From CAVONV01 sp963697355 (GTDB taxonomy: Bacteria > Acidobacteriota > Vicinamibacteria > Marinacidobacterales > DATDRI01), in assembly GCA_963697355.1 (NCBI GenBank), contig CAVONV010000008.1, positions 186,001 through 250,000 of the forward strand: a stretch of 64,000 nucleotides of DNA, in the 5' to 3' direction. A program made the translations under genes and the position numbers. Shown here in pieces: positions 1-8,534 of this stretch. The notes below the pieces were generated by a model. It did no database searches. It worked only from the letters and a program-made list of their open reading frames with translations, and was not told the DNA's origin. The first letter of the stretch is position 1. Each line of letters begins with the position of its first letter.

Positions 1-230
1 CCCTGAGGAAATGGGGTTACAGATCCGCGTCGCGTTACCTCGTATTCCAGTGTCTCCCACACACGCTCGATCTACCCAGGGAACAATGGCGAGTTCTGGA
101 TGAAGCCCACCGCATACGCAATCTCGCGGAGTATGAAGGCGAGGTGGATCTAGCTGAACAATTGGTCGCCTCCCTCGTTCGGGTTGCGCGGGAAGTTGCC
201 AGACGACTAGAAGCTTCGATGCAAACGTGA
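1..230 (+). CDS. C-terminal part of a HEPN-like helical protein (start outside window)
   Basis: The frame is open from the first base and ends with TGA at 228-230, leaving about 75 residues and no start, so the gene begins upstream of the window. The translation contains the segments FQCLPHTLDLPREQW and RNLAEYEGEVDLAEQL, then a helical tail ending RRLEASMQT. That pattern, an R-x-x-R-N-x-A-E-Y segment followed by a long helix, resembles small HEPN-fold proteins that often sit next to nucleotidyltransferases or toxin modules. The assignment comes from pattern memory only. The partner gene, if any, is outside the window. Confidence 0.4.
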   Translation, partial: LRKWGYRSASRYLVFQCLPHTLDLPREQWRVLDEAHRIRNLAEYEGEVDLAEQLVASLVRVAREVARRLEASMQT

Positions 231-304
231 CAACCGTCCAAGTAAAGGTGCTTGAGTGAATCCAACAGCAGGGAAGCGACACCCAACTCGAATCAATGTG
301 ACCG

Positions 305-569
305 ATGGCTCTTGTTGTGGACTTGCCCAACAATCTCAAACACCTGCCCGATAACACGGGTATTGTGCTTCGCAACTTGGAATCGCGTTTGCGTGAATTC
401 GACAGGGATAGGGTCCGAAAGCAGCTAGAGCGCTTCGGCCGCCCAGCCGCCCGAAGCGCACTTCAAAAGGCATTTGCCTAGGTTCGTCCACGAACTCCAG
501 ATAGCAGATCCAGCGTCTCGTGGCCTAATTGAGGAGCAAAGAGAAGAGCTGGAGCTCATGGAGGGCTAG
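305..569 (+). pseudogene. Small hypothetical gene with a frameshift
   Basis: A 58-codon ORF starts at ATG 305 (MALVVDLPNNLKHLP...) and stops at 479-481. In another frame the sequence continues directly as FVHELQIADPASRGLIEEQ and ends in ELELMEG with TAG at 567-569. Joined, the two parts give one charged, helical protein of about 87 residues; the 265-nt span is one base more than a multiple of three. It follows the HEPN-like tail by 75 nt and could be its partner. No family is recognised. Confidence 0.35.
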
Positions 570-644
570 TTACAGATCCACGTAGTATTTTCTTCTCTAG
601 TGGTATCTATTGATATTTCGTCTCAATGTTCACTCTACATGTAC

Positions 645-1961
645 TTATGACATTTCAGCTAGGCTATTATCCAACGCGGACGCAATTTTATCCATGCCAT
701 CATTATCAATAACAATTGGCGGAGCGATTCTCAAGTTGGTTTCATGGGTCTCCTTCGCATAAACACCATTTCTGAGCATGTTCATACTCAACAGATGACC
801 ATCATACTTTGGATCGATCTCGACGCCGATTAGCATGCCTTTTCCACGGACTTCCTTAACCTTGTCCGAATGTTTTTCCGCCACGCCCTCGAGCTTATTT
901 TTTAGATAAGCTCCATTCTTTGCTGCGAGTTGAGTGATGCTTCTCTTTTCTATCTCATTAATAGTTAACAATCCAACGAATGAAGCGAGCGGATATCCAC
1001 CGAAAGTGCTGCCTTCGCTGTGAGGTTCGAACAGCTCCATGAGATCCTTTCTTCCGCACAGGCAACTGATCGGAACGACCCCGGAGCTCATGGCTTTCCC
1101 TATTGTTACCAAATCCGGTGGTTCCAGTCCGTATAACTGCCAGGCAAAATTTGCTCCCGTTCTTCCATAGCCCGTCTGGATTTCGTCAAGGACAAGCAGC
1201 GCATTGTTTTCTTTGGTTAACTCCTGAACCTTTTGAAGGTAGGTGTCATCTGGAATAAGAATGCCGGCTTCTGCTTGAATCGGTTCTAGAAAAACGCCGG
1301 CTACGTTACCGTTGTGTTCCTTTATTTTCGTTTCCAACGCGTCAATATCACTAAAAGGGATGTGCTCAAAGCCAGGCAGCAGCGGATCTAAATCCTTCCT
1401 GGAAGCTCTGTCATCCATCAAGGTGGTTGAGCCCAGACCTCTTCCGTGGAACGCGTTCCTAGCTGAGAGGATGATAGGAACCCCCCGAATGCCTTTACCG
1501 TCTTTTCCCCCGAAATTCTTGCCCCATTTTCTTATCAGCTTTATGGCCGCCTCATTGGCTTCAGTCCCTGCATTTTTTGGAAGGAACATGTCCATCTGAG
1601 TGAATTCCTTGAGCTTTACCAACCAGGGGCCCAGATAACTGTGAGAAATGGACCTCGGGACTGTGGCCATCTGTGCCACGAAACCGGAAACTCCTTCAAC
1701 AATGATAGGGTCTCGGTGGCCGAAGGGAACGGCAGAATAGCATGCAAGACCATCGACAATTTCTGATTCCACTTCACCGTTATCTGTTTCTGTCCGGATT
1801 CTGATCATATAGGGTTTGGAACCGCCGCCTAGTACTACAACGCCAGGGAACGGCTCATAGATGTGGGCTCCCAGCGTATCGAGAGCCTCATTGTGGTCCT
1901 TGATCGTCCAATCCTTGATGGCCTTGCCGTTCACGATGGCGTCATCCAATATCGTTGTCAT
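645..1961 (-). CDS. Class III PLP-dependent aminotransferase (ornithine/acetylornithine aminotransferase-like)
   Basis: A 438-residue, full-length fold-type I aminotransferase of subgroup III. Visible motifs are the cofactor-binding region KNAGTEANEAAIKLIRKWG (about 130-148), LDEIQTGYGRTG (about 260) and the likely Schiff-base lysine in TIGKAMSSGVVPIS (about 289). The C-terminal KETHETNLRIAPPIVI resembles ornithine-oxo-acid transaminases. It probably moves the terminal amino group of a basic or diamino acid to 2-oxoglutarate in the cytoplasm. The start is preceded by GAGGA on the minus strand. The gene is visibly less GC-rich than its neighbours and stands alone, which fits horizontal acquisition. 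Diaminobutyrate or GABA aminotransferase activity cannot be excluded. Confidence 0.8.
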   Translation of the reverse strand: MTTILDDAIVNGKAIKDWTIKDHNEALDTLGAHIYEPFPGVVVLGGGSKPYMIRIRTETDNGEVESEIVDGLACYSAVPFGHRDPIIVEGVSGFVAQMATVPRSISHSYLGPWLVKLKEFTQMDMFLPKNAGTEANEAAIKLIRKWGKNFGGKDGKGIRGVPIILSARNAFHGRGLGSTTLMDDRASRKDLDPLLPGFEHIPFSDIDALETKIKEHNGNVAGVFLEPIQAEAGILIPDDTYLQKVQELTKENNALLVLDEIQTGYGRTGANFAWQLYGLEPPDLVTIGKAMSSGVVPISCLCGRKDLMELFEPHSEGSTFGGYPLASFVGLLTINEIEKRSITQLAAKNGAYLKNKLEGVAEKHSDKVKEVRGKGMLIGVEIDPKYDGHLLSMNMLRNGVYAKETHETNLRIAPPIVIDNDGMDKIASALDNSLAEMS

Positions 1962-2347
1962 AGGTGCGATCCTCTTCAGCTGGCCAAAGTTCCATCCTGC
2001 GAATCAAAGAGTTTATATCATTCTCGAAGCAATGGCACAGCCTATGGGCGATGGCAAGCCACCTCGTGACCACGGTCCAACTCGCGGAGCTCCGGGCGGG
2101 TGCTCTTTGCATCGCAGCTTGACAGGCATGGAGGAAGCAAAACAAACCGAGCCAATGAACGAAACCACATGCTCCGAAAGTGATTTGCGGGAGTGCGTTC
2201 GAGTTTATCGACCAGACGGGGGTGGGAATCGCGCGCAAGCTATCTGGAACTCAAGTCAATTCGAACAAGAACTATGTCCTGTCGTGCTCGTTGCCCAGGC
2301 AACGTTTGCTAGCGTACCAGCGTCTAACGTGTCGGGAGGACGGTGCT
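1962..2347. other. Intergenic region without a recognisable gene
   Basis: About 385 bases between the aminotransferase start and the permease fragment. Open frames exist but none has recognisable motifs or a convincing start. A GGAGGA ribosome-binding site lies at 2335-2340, just before the ATG of the permease fragment. This region should also contain the aminotransferase promoter, but no clear -35/-10 pair was seen. Confidence 0.5.
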
Positions 2348-2734
2348 ATGCAAGGGCGGCTCGGGTCGGTGGCCCAGGACATACGGATCGGTGGTCGGCA
2401 GCTTCTACGATCCCCCGGCTTCTTCGCGGCGGCGGTGGCCACATTGGCGCTCGGCATCAGCGCCAACACCGCGATGTTCAGCGTGCTGTACGGCGTCCTC
2501 CTCAAGCCGCTGCCCTTCGACCAGCCCGAGCGCCTCGTTAGCGTCTGGAACCGGGCGCCGGGCATCGGGTCGGACCGCATGGTCCTCGCACCTGCCCAGT
2601 ACTTCACCTACCGCGACGAGCACCGCGTGTTCGAAGACCTGGCGGTTTGGCGCGATCGGTCAAAAGCCACGTTGACCGGGGCCGGAGATCCGGACGCAAT
2701 TCCGACACTGATGGTCACCGACGGTTTCGGCTAA
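2348..2734 (+). pseudogene. Truncated ADOP/MacB-type ABC transporter permease (N-terminal fragment)
   Basis: ATG 2348 follows GGAGGA by 7 nt. The 128-codon product begins with a helical leader (GSVAQDIRIGGRQLL), a membrane segment (FFAAAVATLALGISANTAMF) and the MacB periplasmic core start (LLKPLPFDQPERLVSVW). This is the N-terminal part of roughly 800-residue FtsX/MacB permeases. The frame stops after SLMVTDGFG-like sequence (VTDGFG) and nothing further downstream continues the gene, so it is a decayed fragment. It resembles the intact permease at 4185-6614 and the frameshifted one at 29675-32208. Confidence 0.75.
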
Positions 2735-2874
2735 TCCTTCGTAGCCCCATGGGCAATGTCTGGCTCAGCAAGGAACTGTCTCCGCTGGAATCCATTACCG
2801 AAACGACGTGAAGCCACGTCGTTGACGGATCGTACGCGAATCGAAGGTACTTTGGTCATCGTACAAACAAATAA

Positions 2875-2894
2875 GGCCGGGGAAATCCCCGGCC
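2875..2894 (-). terminator. Rho-independent terminator of the fasciclin gene
   Basis: Perfect 8-bp inverted repeat GGCCGGGG-AAAT-CCCCGGCC. Read on the minus strand the stem is followed by a T-rich run (TTATTTGTTTGT). It lies 25 nt beyond the stop of the minus-strand fasciclin gene. Confidence 0.85.
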
Positions 2895-2919
2895 GCTTAT
2901 CATAAATTGAAGTTGAACC

Positions 2920-3408
2920 TTACTTAGGAAGAATCACGGTGTCGATGACGTGGATGACACCATTAGAGCACATGATGTCCGTTTTGACGACGTTGGCGTC
3001 GTTAATCATCACGGATGCGCCACTAGTCTTTACACTGATGTCCTGTCCCTGTACAGTCGTGGCGGACTCGAGGTTTACGACGTCGGCGGCCATGACTTTG
3101 CCCGCGACCACGTGGTAGTTCAGGATGGCCCTCAACTTGGCCGGGTCCTTGAGCAGTCCTTCGACCGTACCTTCGGGAAGCTTGGCAAAAGCATCATCCG
3201 TGGGGGCGAAAACCGTGAAAGGACCCTCGCCCTTGAGGGTGTCCAAAAGACCGGCGGCCTTGACGGCGGTCACCAGCGTGTTGAATGACCCGGCAGCAAT
3301 GGCCGTGTCAACGATGTCCTTCTCATGATGGTCGGCAAATGAGACAGCACTCGTCGCCACAAGTGCCACGATTGCGAATGCTCCTACTACAGCTATTAAT
3401 TTCTTCAT
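2920..3408 (-). CDS. Secreted fasciclin (FAS1) domain protein
   Basis: 162 residues. A Sec signal peptide (MKKLIAVVGAFAIVALVAT, cleavage probably near SFA-DHH) is followed by one FAS1 domain. Hallmarks are the H1 box GPFTVFAPTDDAFAKLP (about 83-99), LRAILNYHVVAGKV (about 113-126) and the C-terminal NGVIHVIDTVILP H2 box. FAS1 domains act extracellularly in adhesion or matrix association; the ligand is unknown. The length is typical of bacterial single-domain members. AAGGAGAT precedes the start, a consensus promoter lies at 3453-3482 and a strong terminator follows, so it is a complete monocistronic unit, probably well expressed. Confidence 0.92.
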   Translation of the reverse strand: MKKLIAVVGAFAIVALVATSAVSFADHHEKDIVDTAIAAGSFNTLVTAVKAAGLLDTLKGEGPFTVFAPTDDAFAKLPEGTVEGLLKDPAKLRAILNYHVVAGKVMAADVVNLESATTVQGQDISVKTSGASVMINDANVVKTDIMCSNGVIHVIDTVILPK

Positions 3409-3452
3409 TTAATCTCCTTCGAACTTGTTTATTGTTCTTTCTAATTGTTTAC

Positions 3453-3482
3453 ATTATAAACACGGTGCCTCCTATTTGTCAA
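3453..3482 (-). promoter_or_regulatory. Consensus sigma-70 type promoter of the fasciclin gene
   Basis: On the minus strand there is a perfect -35 TTGACA (3477-3482) and a perfect -10 TATAAT (3453-3458) with an 18-nt spacer. A 5' UTR of roughly 40 nt is implied before ATG 3408. This is the clearest promoter in the window. Confidence 0.8.
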
Positions 3483-3538
3483 TAAAATGATTTAAAAAAA
3501 TATTTAACACTCATTCAACTGTAGCTATCTGTCTTTGA

Positions 3539-3715
3539 ACCTTAGTGTTACAAGAGATTTACGGCTCTTACGCCCCGGAGAGGTACGCCGTCCCATTCGA
3601 CAATGGTCCGAAAAAGTTGGTCGAGCACTACATTCAGCTTCAGGAAAGGCACAAAGACCGTTTCCTCGATTCGGCTGACCACGAGCCGGTTAAAGAATCC
3701 TCGAAACGTTCGTGA
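3539..3715 (+). other. Short ORF, possible gene tail remnant
   Basis: An open frame of 58 codons reads LVLQEIYGSYAPERYAVPF, then a charged helical stretch ending ESSKRS with TGA at 3713-3715. The composition looks protein-like, but there is no convincing start or ribosome-binding site and it directly follows a stop. It may be the tail of a lost gene. The opposite-strand ORF over the same bases is more basic and less protein-like. Confidence 0.25.
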
Positions 3716-4184
3716 CTCGAACACGGAGTGGTGTCTATCTCTCCGCTTCAGCTCCTCGACCCGCGACAAAGACCGACGATGCAATAAGTAGATCCAGCTC
3801 ATACCGATGCCGGTCTCATGTGCTCGTGGTTGAAGCGCTATCCCTTGCTCGCGCCGCGCCTTTTGATGTCGACGGCCATGGCGGAAGCAGTGATTTCGGG
3901 CTGGCGGCCACTTTGGCGGAGGCAACTATCGTCTTCTGACGGCTTCGATCGAACAGCAAGTAAACCACCGGAACGATGAGTAGGGAAGCACGGGCTTACC
4001 GTAAAAAGTAAAGCTTCACCTTTTCCTCGCGCGGCACCATACTTGGGTATTTCTTCGGCTTAAAGACTAACGCGTGGTGTGGCTCTGCCGAGCTTCGCTG
4101 CGAAGTATAGGTACTCTCGAGATGAAGATAGCAACGAATTTCCTTCGAAACTCGTCTAATTGGCAAAACGGAGGACGTACGGCC
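3716..4184. other. Intergenic region upstream of the ADOP permease
   Basis: About 470 bases with no recognisable gene. The frames are short and arginine-rich. The region ends with the CGGAGG ribosome-binding site of the downstream permease. No promoter could be identified with confidence. Confidence 0.45.
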
Positions 4185-6614
4185 ATGGAGACGATTCTCA
4201 ACGACTTGAGGTACGCGGCTCGCATGCTGGCCGCCAGGCCGGGATTTAGCGCCATCGTGGTGTTGACCCTGGCTCTGGGAATAGGGGCGGCAACAGCGAT
4301 GTTCAGCATCGTCAACGGGGTGCTTCTGCGCCCACTACCGTACGAGGAGCCGGACAAGCTGATCCGGATCCACACCCAGAGGCCGGGGAGCGGCCGCAGC
4401 TTCGGCTCGATCAGCCAACCGGAGTACCTCGATATCCTGGAGTCGACTCAGTCGTTTGAGGCCGTTGGACTTTACCGATTCACCGACGTCAACCTCTCCG
4501 ACGGGGACGGGGAACCGGAGCACCTCACCGCAATCCGGGTGATGCCGGCGGTCTTAGACACACTACGAATCGAGCCGGCGCTGGGCCGGCCACTCGATCC
4601 GGACGAGGGCTGGGCCGGTAGCCACCGTGTCGCTCTACTCAGCGACCGGCTCTGGAAGCGACGGTTCGGAGCCGATCCCGCGGTCCTCGGCCAAAGCCTT
4701 CCCATCCTAAACGATAGTATCGAGGTCATCGGCATCATGCCCGAGAGCTTCGAGTTTCCCTCCAAGGATGTCGACCTATGGATCGCTTACGGGCTGGACA
4801 GAGCCAATCCCGATAATCGCGGGCGCCACAGCGCCAACATCATCGCCCGTCTGCAGCGGGGGGTTTCGGTGGAACAGGCGCAGTCGGAGTTGGAGATCCT
4901 CTCCCGCCGCCTGCGACAGGATTATCCTGAAGTGTACGCGGAGGATAGCGGTTTCCACTTCGTCGCCCAGCCGTACCTGGAGAATGTGGCGGGAGCGGCA
5001 CGGCCGGCCTTGCTCGTTCTGATGGGCGCGGTGGGTTTCGTTCTCCTGATCGCTTGCGTCAACGTGTCGAATCTGCTGCTCGCCCGGATTACGGGACGGG
5101 AGAAAGAGATCGCCATCCGCGCCGCGCTGGGCGCCGGCCAGGGACGGATTCTGGCGCAGATGCTGACGGAGAGCTTCCTGTTCGCTGTGTTGGGCGGTCT
5201 GGGAGCTTTGGCGGTGGCGTACGGGGCGTTCCGCACTCTGGTTCTCCTCCATCCGGAGAGCGTTCCGCGGCTGGGCGAGGTCGAACTAGACACCAACGTG
5301 CTCCTGTTCAACTTGGGGTTGGTCGTCTTGACCACAGCTGTCGTTGGAGTCATTCCGGCGCTCAAGATCTCGGCCATGACCACGGCCGAGAAGCTCAAGG
5401 AAGGCGGCCAGCGGGTCGCGGGCGGCAGCGGGCAGCGGACGCGGGCGGCGCTGGTGGTGACTGAAGTGGTTCTGGCCACGGTGCTTCTGATCGGCGCCGG
5501 GCTTTTGATTCGGAGCGTCGGCCAACTGCTGGCCGCAGAACCTGGCTTCCGACCGGAGCGCCTTCTGACGACAAGACTGACACTCTCCGGGGATCGATAT
5601 CCCGATTCCGCCGCCCGCGCTGTTTTCTTCAGGAGGCTGATCGAAGAGCTGGAGGCGCAGCCTGACGTCGTCAACGCCGGCGTTATCAACTTGCTTCCCA
5701 TGTCCGGCAATCGGTCGGACTGGTACATCGGCGCCGAAGGCTACACTCCGACCGATCCCAACTCCGATTTCATCGAGTACCGGATGGTGACGCCCGACTA
5801 TTTCAGGACGCTAGGTATTCCTCTCCTCCGAGGCCGCTCGTTCACGAATCAGGACACCGCCGACGGCGAGCCGGTGGTCATCATCAGCGAATCGCTGGCC
5901 AGAAAGTACTGGGGAGAGGGGGACCCCATCGGCCGTCGAATCAAGCCGGGCGGAGTTGATGATTCGTCTTCTCCATGGCACATCGTGGTCGGTGTTGTGG
6001 GAGATGTGCATCATTCCGGGGCGAGGCAAGGAGCCGTCCCGATCTGGTACCGGTCGGTCCACCAACATTCCTGGAGCTCAATGAGCCTGGCGGTCCGCAC
6101 AACGGGTGATCCCGCCGTCGCCGTGCGCGGACTCAAGGCCGCCGTGGCCCGGATTGACGCGCACCAACCCATCTACCAGACCCGCGTGATGACCGAGATG
6201 GTGGGTGACTCGGTCTCCCGAGAGCGCTTCAGTACCCGCCTTCTGATGGCCTTTGCCGGCCTCGCACTCGGCCTGGCCGCCATCGGCATCTTCGGCGTCA
6301 CGAGCTACTCGGTCAGCCAGAGGACCCGGGAGATCGGAATCCGCATCGCCCTTGGAGCACGAGCCGGCGAGGTGCTGGGGAACGTCCTCGGCGAAGGCCT
6401 GAAGCTGGTCGCGGCCGGCCTCGGCATCGGAGTGGTCGCCGCTCTGGCGCTCACGCAGTTTCTGAAATGGCTGCTCTTCGGAGTGGAAGCCTACGATCCG
6501 GCAACGTTCGCCGGCGTCGCCGGCGTCCTACTCGGTGCCGGGATTCTGGCATGCCTGGTGCCGGCGCGACGCGCCACTCGGGTAGACCCGAATGCAGCGC
6601 TACGGTGCGAGTGA
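4185..6614 (+). CDS. ADOP-family ABC transporter permease (MacB/FtsX type)
   Basis: 809 residues from ATG 4185, chosen because a GGAGG lies about 10 nt upstream and the protein then begins METILNDLRYAARML, the usual ADOP leader; the frame is open further upstream. The architecture is an N-terminal membrane helix (VVLTLALGIGAATAMF), a periplasmic MacB-like domain, the first FtsX unit (PALLVLMGAVGFVLLIACVN, GREKEIAIRAALGA), a second periplasmic domain and the second FtsX unit (LALGLAAIGIFGVTSYSV, RTREIGIRIALGA). It ends with the typical PARRATRVDPNAALR. Such permeases work with a separate ATPase and move substrates or transmit mechanical force across the envelope. No ATPase gene is adjacent, as usual for these orphan permeases. 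Substrate unknown. Confidence 0.9.
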   Translation: METILNDLRYAARMLAARPGFSAIVVLTLALGIGAATAMFSIVNGVLLRPLPYEEPDKLIRIHTQRPGSGRSFGSISQPEYLDILESTQSFEAVGLYRFTDVNLSDGDGEPEHLTAIRVMPAVLDTLRIEPALGRPLDPDEGWAGSHRVALLSDRLWKRRFGADPAVLGQSLPILNDSIEVIGIMPESFEFPSKDVDLWIAYGLDRANPDNRGRHSANIIARLQRGVSVEQAQSELEILSRRLRQDYPEVYAEDSGFHFVAQPYLENVAGAARPALLVLMGAVGFVLLIACVNVSNLLLARITGREKEIAIRAALGAGQGRILAQMLTESFLFAVLGGLGALAVAYGAFRTLVLLHPESVPRLGEVELDTNVLLFNLGLVVLTTAVVGVIPALKISAMTTAEKLKEGGQRVAGGSGQRTRAALVVTEVVLATVLLIGAGLLIRSVGQLLAAEPGFRPERLLTTRLTLSGDRYPDSAARAVFFRRLIEELEAQPDVVNAGVINLLPMSGNRSDWYIGAEGYTPTDPNSDFIEYRMVTPDYFRTLGIPLLRGRSFTNQDTADGEPVVIISESLARKYWGEGDPIGRRIKPGGVDDSSSPWHIVVGVVGDVHHSGARQGAVPIWYRSVHQHSWSSMSLAVRTTGDPAVAVRGLKAAVARIDAHQPIYQTRVMTEMVGDSVSRERFSTRLLMAFAGLALGLAAIGIFGVTSYSVSQRTREIGIRIALGARAGEVLGNVLGEGLKLVAAGLGIGVVAALALTQFLKWLLFGVEAYDPATFAGVAGVLLGAGILACLVPARRATRVDPNAALRCE

Positions 6615-6743
6615 GTCGGATATCCGGTTAGGATAGGTCGAGCCATACTGTTTCCCGAGCTCGCGGCTCAGAGCCTCCCGGCTGTTCGCATGATTGGGCT
6701 TTATTTTATGTGGCGCCTGGGTTAAAAGGTCATCTCACAATTA

Positions 6744-6761
6744 GGATGAGCTAATCATTCC
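6744..6761 (+). promoter_or_regulatory. Possible operator ahead of the SDR-aldolase-FAH operon
   Basis: Imperfect inverted repeat GGATGA-gctaa-TCATTCC lies 11 nt upstream of the first start codon, followed by a GGGAGG ribosome-binding site at 6763-6768. Its place between promoter and start of a catabolic operon suggests a repressor site. No regulator gene is adjacent, so this is tentative. Confidence 0.3.
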
Positions 6762-6772
6762 AGGGAGGTCGT

Positions 6773-7564
6773 ATGAACTTGAGGATAGCAGGAAAATGCG
6801 CATTGATCGGGGCATCGGGGCAGGGTCTTGGACTGGCCTGTGCACAGCGTCTGGCGGCGGAAGGCTGCAACGTTGCCATGTGCGATGTCAATGAGGAGTC
6901 CCTGAACCGGGGCTACGAGAGCGTCGTCTCGGCGAATCCCGGGGTGGTGGTGAAGAAGTACGTCACCGATCTCACCAGTAAGGATCAGATCTCGGCCATG
7001 GTCGCATCGGTGACCGCCGACATCGGTCCGGTCGACATTCTTGTGACCAATTCCGGCGGGCCCCCTCCCGGTACCTTCGATACGGCCACGGACGACAAGT
7101 GGATTCACGCCTACGGTCTGACATTTCTCAGTGCCACCCGATTGATCCGGCTTGTTCTTCCCGGGATGAAGGAAAGAAAGTGGGGACGCATCATCAACCT
7201 CACCTCCAGAACCCTTCGTGAACCGATCGCCAACCTGATGATCAGCAACGCGGTCCGACTTGCCGTTGCAGGTATGGCCAAGACGCTGGCTACTGAGGTG
7301 GCGGCCGAAGGTGTGACGGTCAACAACGTGGGGCCCGGTCCCACCAGCACGGACAGGGCCATTCAACTCGCCACGGCCAGGGCCGAGAAGAAAGGCATCA
7401 GCGTAGAGCAGGAAATAGAAGCCACCAACGCGAGAATCCCACGGGGCCGGATGGCCACACCGGAAGAAATCGCCGACACGGTCGGTTTCCTCGCTTCCGA
7501 TCTAGCCGGCCACATCACCGGTCAATCCCTGATCGTCGATGGCGGCGAAACCCGGGCATTGTGA
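6773..7564 (+). CDS. SDR-family NAD(P)-dependent oxidoreductase
   Basis: 263 residues. Classical short-chain dehydrogenase with a Rossmann start (KCALIGASGQGLGLACAQRL; the glycine motif is slightly altered, GASGQGLG), an acidic residue near MCDVNEES and TNSGG in place of NNAGG. The catalytic Ser is in INLTSRTL (about 145). At the position of the classical YxxxK the sequence reads ISNAVRLAVAGM, so the catalytic Tyr and Lys appear replaced, a feature of some atypical SDRs. The C-terminus (GHITGQSLIVDGG) is standard. It starts a tight three-gene operon with an aldolase-type and an FAH-type enzyme and probably oxidises a keto-deoxy sugar acid or similar intermediate. Confidence 0.85.
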   Translation: MNLRIAGKCALIGASGQGLGLACAQRLAAEGCNVAMCDVNEESLNRGYESVVSANPGVVVKKYVTDLTSKDQISAMVASVTADIGPVDILVTNSGGPPPGTFDTATDDKWIHAYGLTFLSATRLIRLVLPGMKERKWGRIINLTSRTLREPIANLMISNAVRLAVAGMAKTLATEVAAEGVTVNNVGPGPTSTDRAIQLATARAEKKGISVEQEIEATNARIPRGRMATPEEIADTVGFLASDLAGHITGQSLIVDGGETRAL

Positions 7565-7607
7565 CGAGGCGCCAACCGCGAGCGCACTTGAATCAAAGGA
7601 GTCACGA

Positions 7608-8501
7608 ATGGAACTGAAGGGTATCTACCCGATTGTCCCAACACCTTTCGAGATCGACGGGAAGGTTGACCTGGAGAGCATCGAGCGCCTGGTCCAATAC
7701 CTGATGGATCGGAAGGTCCATGGGGTGGCCGTCCTGGGCGCGTTGGGGGAGGGGCAGAAGCTGACCGGTGAGGAGCGGAGCAGCGTGATCCGGCATTACC
7801 GCAAACTGCTCCCCTCCGATTGTGGCCTCGTGGTCGGGGTACGGGCACCCGCAACGGAGCTGGCCAAATTGATGGCCGCCCAGGCAAGGGATTTGGGCGC
7901 TGACGGGCTGTTGCTGGGACCCCACAATGTGCAGAAAGACCAGGCCCTGCTGGGGTACTATCTTCAGGTCGACGAGTCCGTCGATATACCCCTCGTGATC
8001 CACGACTACCCGGCGGTTACGGGCATCACCATGTCCATCGATCTGATCGCCAAGATGTATGAACAGGGAAAAAACCTGAACTACCTAAAACTGGAGGACC
8101 CGCCTACAGGCGCCAAGATGCAGGCTCTGGCGAAACTGGCCGGTCCGGACCTCAAGGTGTTCGGGGCCCTGGGCGGCATGTATGCTCTGGAGGAGCTCGA
8201 GCTGGGAGCCGTGGGGATCATGACCGGCTTTGTTTTCGCCGGGCTCCTCGTCGAGCTCTACGGCCTGGTGCAGTCCGGGAAGATGGACAAGGCGGCGGAG
8301 CTCTTCTACGACTTCGTGCCGCTCAACCGCTGGGAGTTCCAGCCGGGTATCGGGATCAGTCTTCGCAAAGAGATCTTCAAACGGCTGGGAATATTCAAAA
8401 CCGCCGTGGTCCGCCACCCCGGTGCCCAGGCCGGCGAGGAGTGCGTCCGTCAAATGTGGCGCATGATTGAGCATCTGCGCGCAAAAGGATATCAGCTGTA
8501 G
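7608..8501 (+). CDS. Dihydrodipicolinate synthase / N-acetylneuraminate lyase family protein
   Basis: 297 residues. ATG 7608 is chosen over the longer frame because it follows AAAGGAG and yields the family start MELKGIYPIVPTPF. It is a class I TIM-barrel lyase: the substrate carboxylate-binding region is shifted (ALGEGQKLTGEER), the conserved Tyr is in VIHDYPAV (about 133) and the Schiff-base Lys in YLKLEDPP (about 162). These enzymes cleave or form 2-keto acids through a pyruvate-lysine imine. Between an SDR and an FAH hydrolase it is more likely a catabolic keto-deoxy sugar acid aldolase or dehydratase than lysine biosynthetic DapA. A decayed copy of its 3' end lies at 38251-38322. Confidence 0.85.
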   Translation: MELKGIYPIVPTPFEIDGKVDLESIERLVQYLMDRKVHGVAVLGALGEGQKLTGEERSSVIRHYRKLLPSDCGLVVGVRAPATELAKLMAAQARDLGADGLLLGPHNVQKDQALLGYYLQVDESVDIPLVIHDYPAVTGITMSIDLIAKMYEQGKNLNYLKLEDPPTGAKMQALAKLAGPDLKVFGALGGMYALEELELGAVGIMTGFVFAGLLVELYGLVQSGKMDKAAELFYDFVPLNRWEFQPGIGISLRKEIFKRLGIFKTAVVRHPGAQAGEECVRQMWRMIEHLRAKGYQL

Positions 8502-8534
8502 AGCAGCCTCGGGCATTTCAAAGGAGACAGGGAC

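Noticed and set aside
3548..3925. A 125-codon minus-strand frame
   Set aside because: Composition is basic and irregular, no start signal, and the plus-strand reading of the same bases looks more protein-like.
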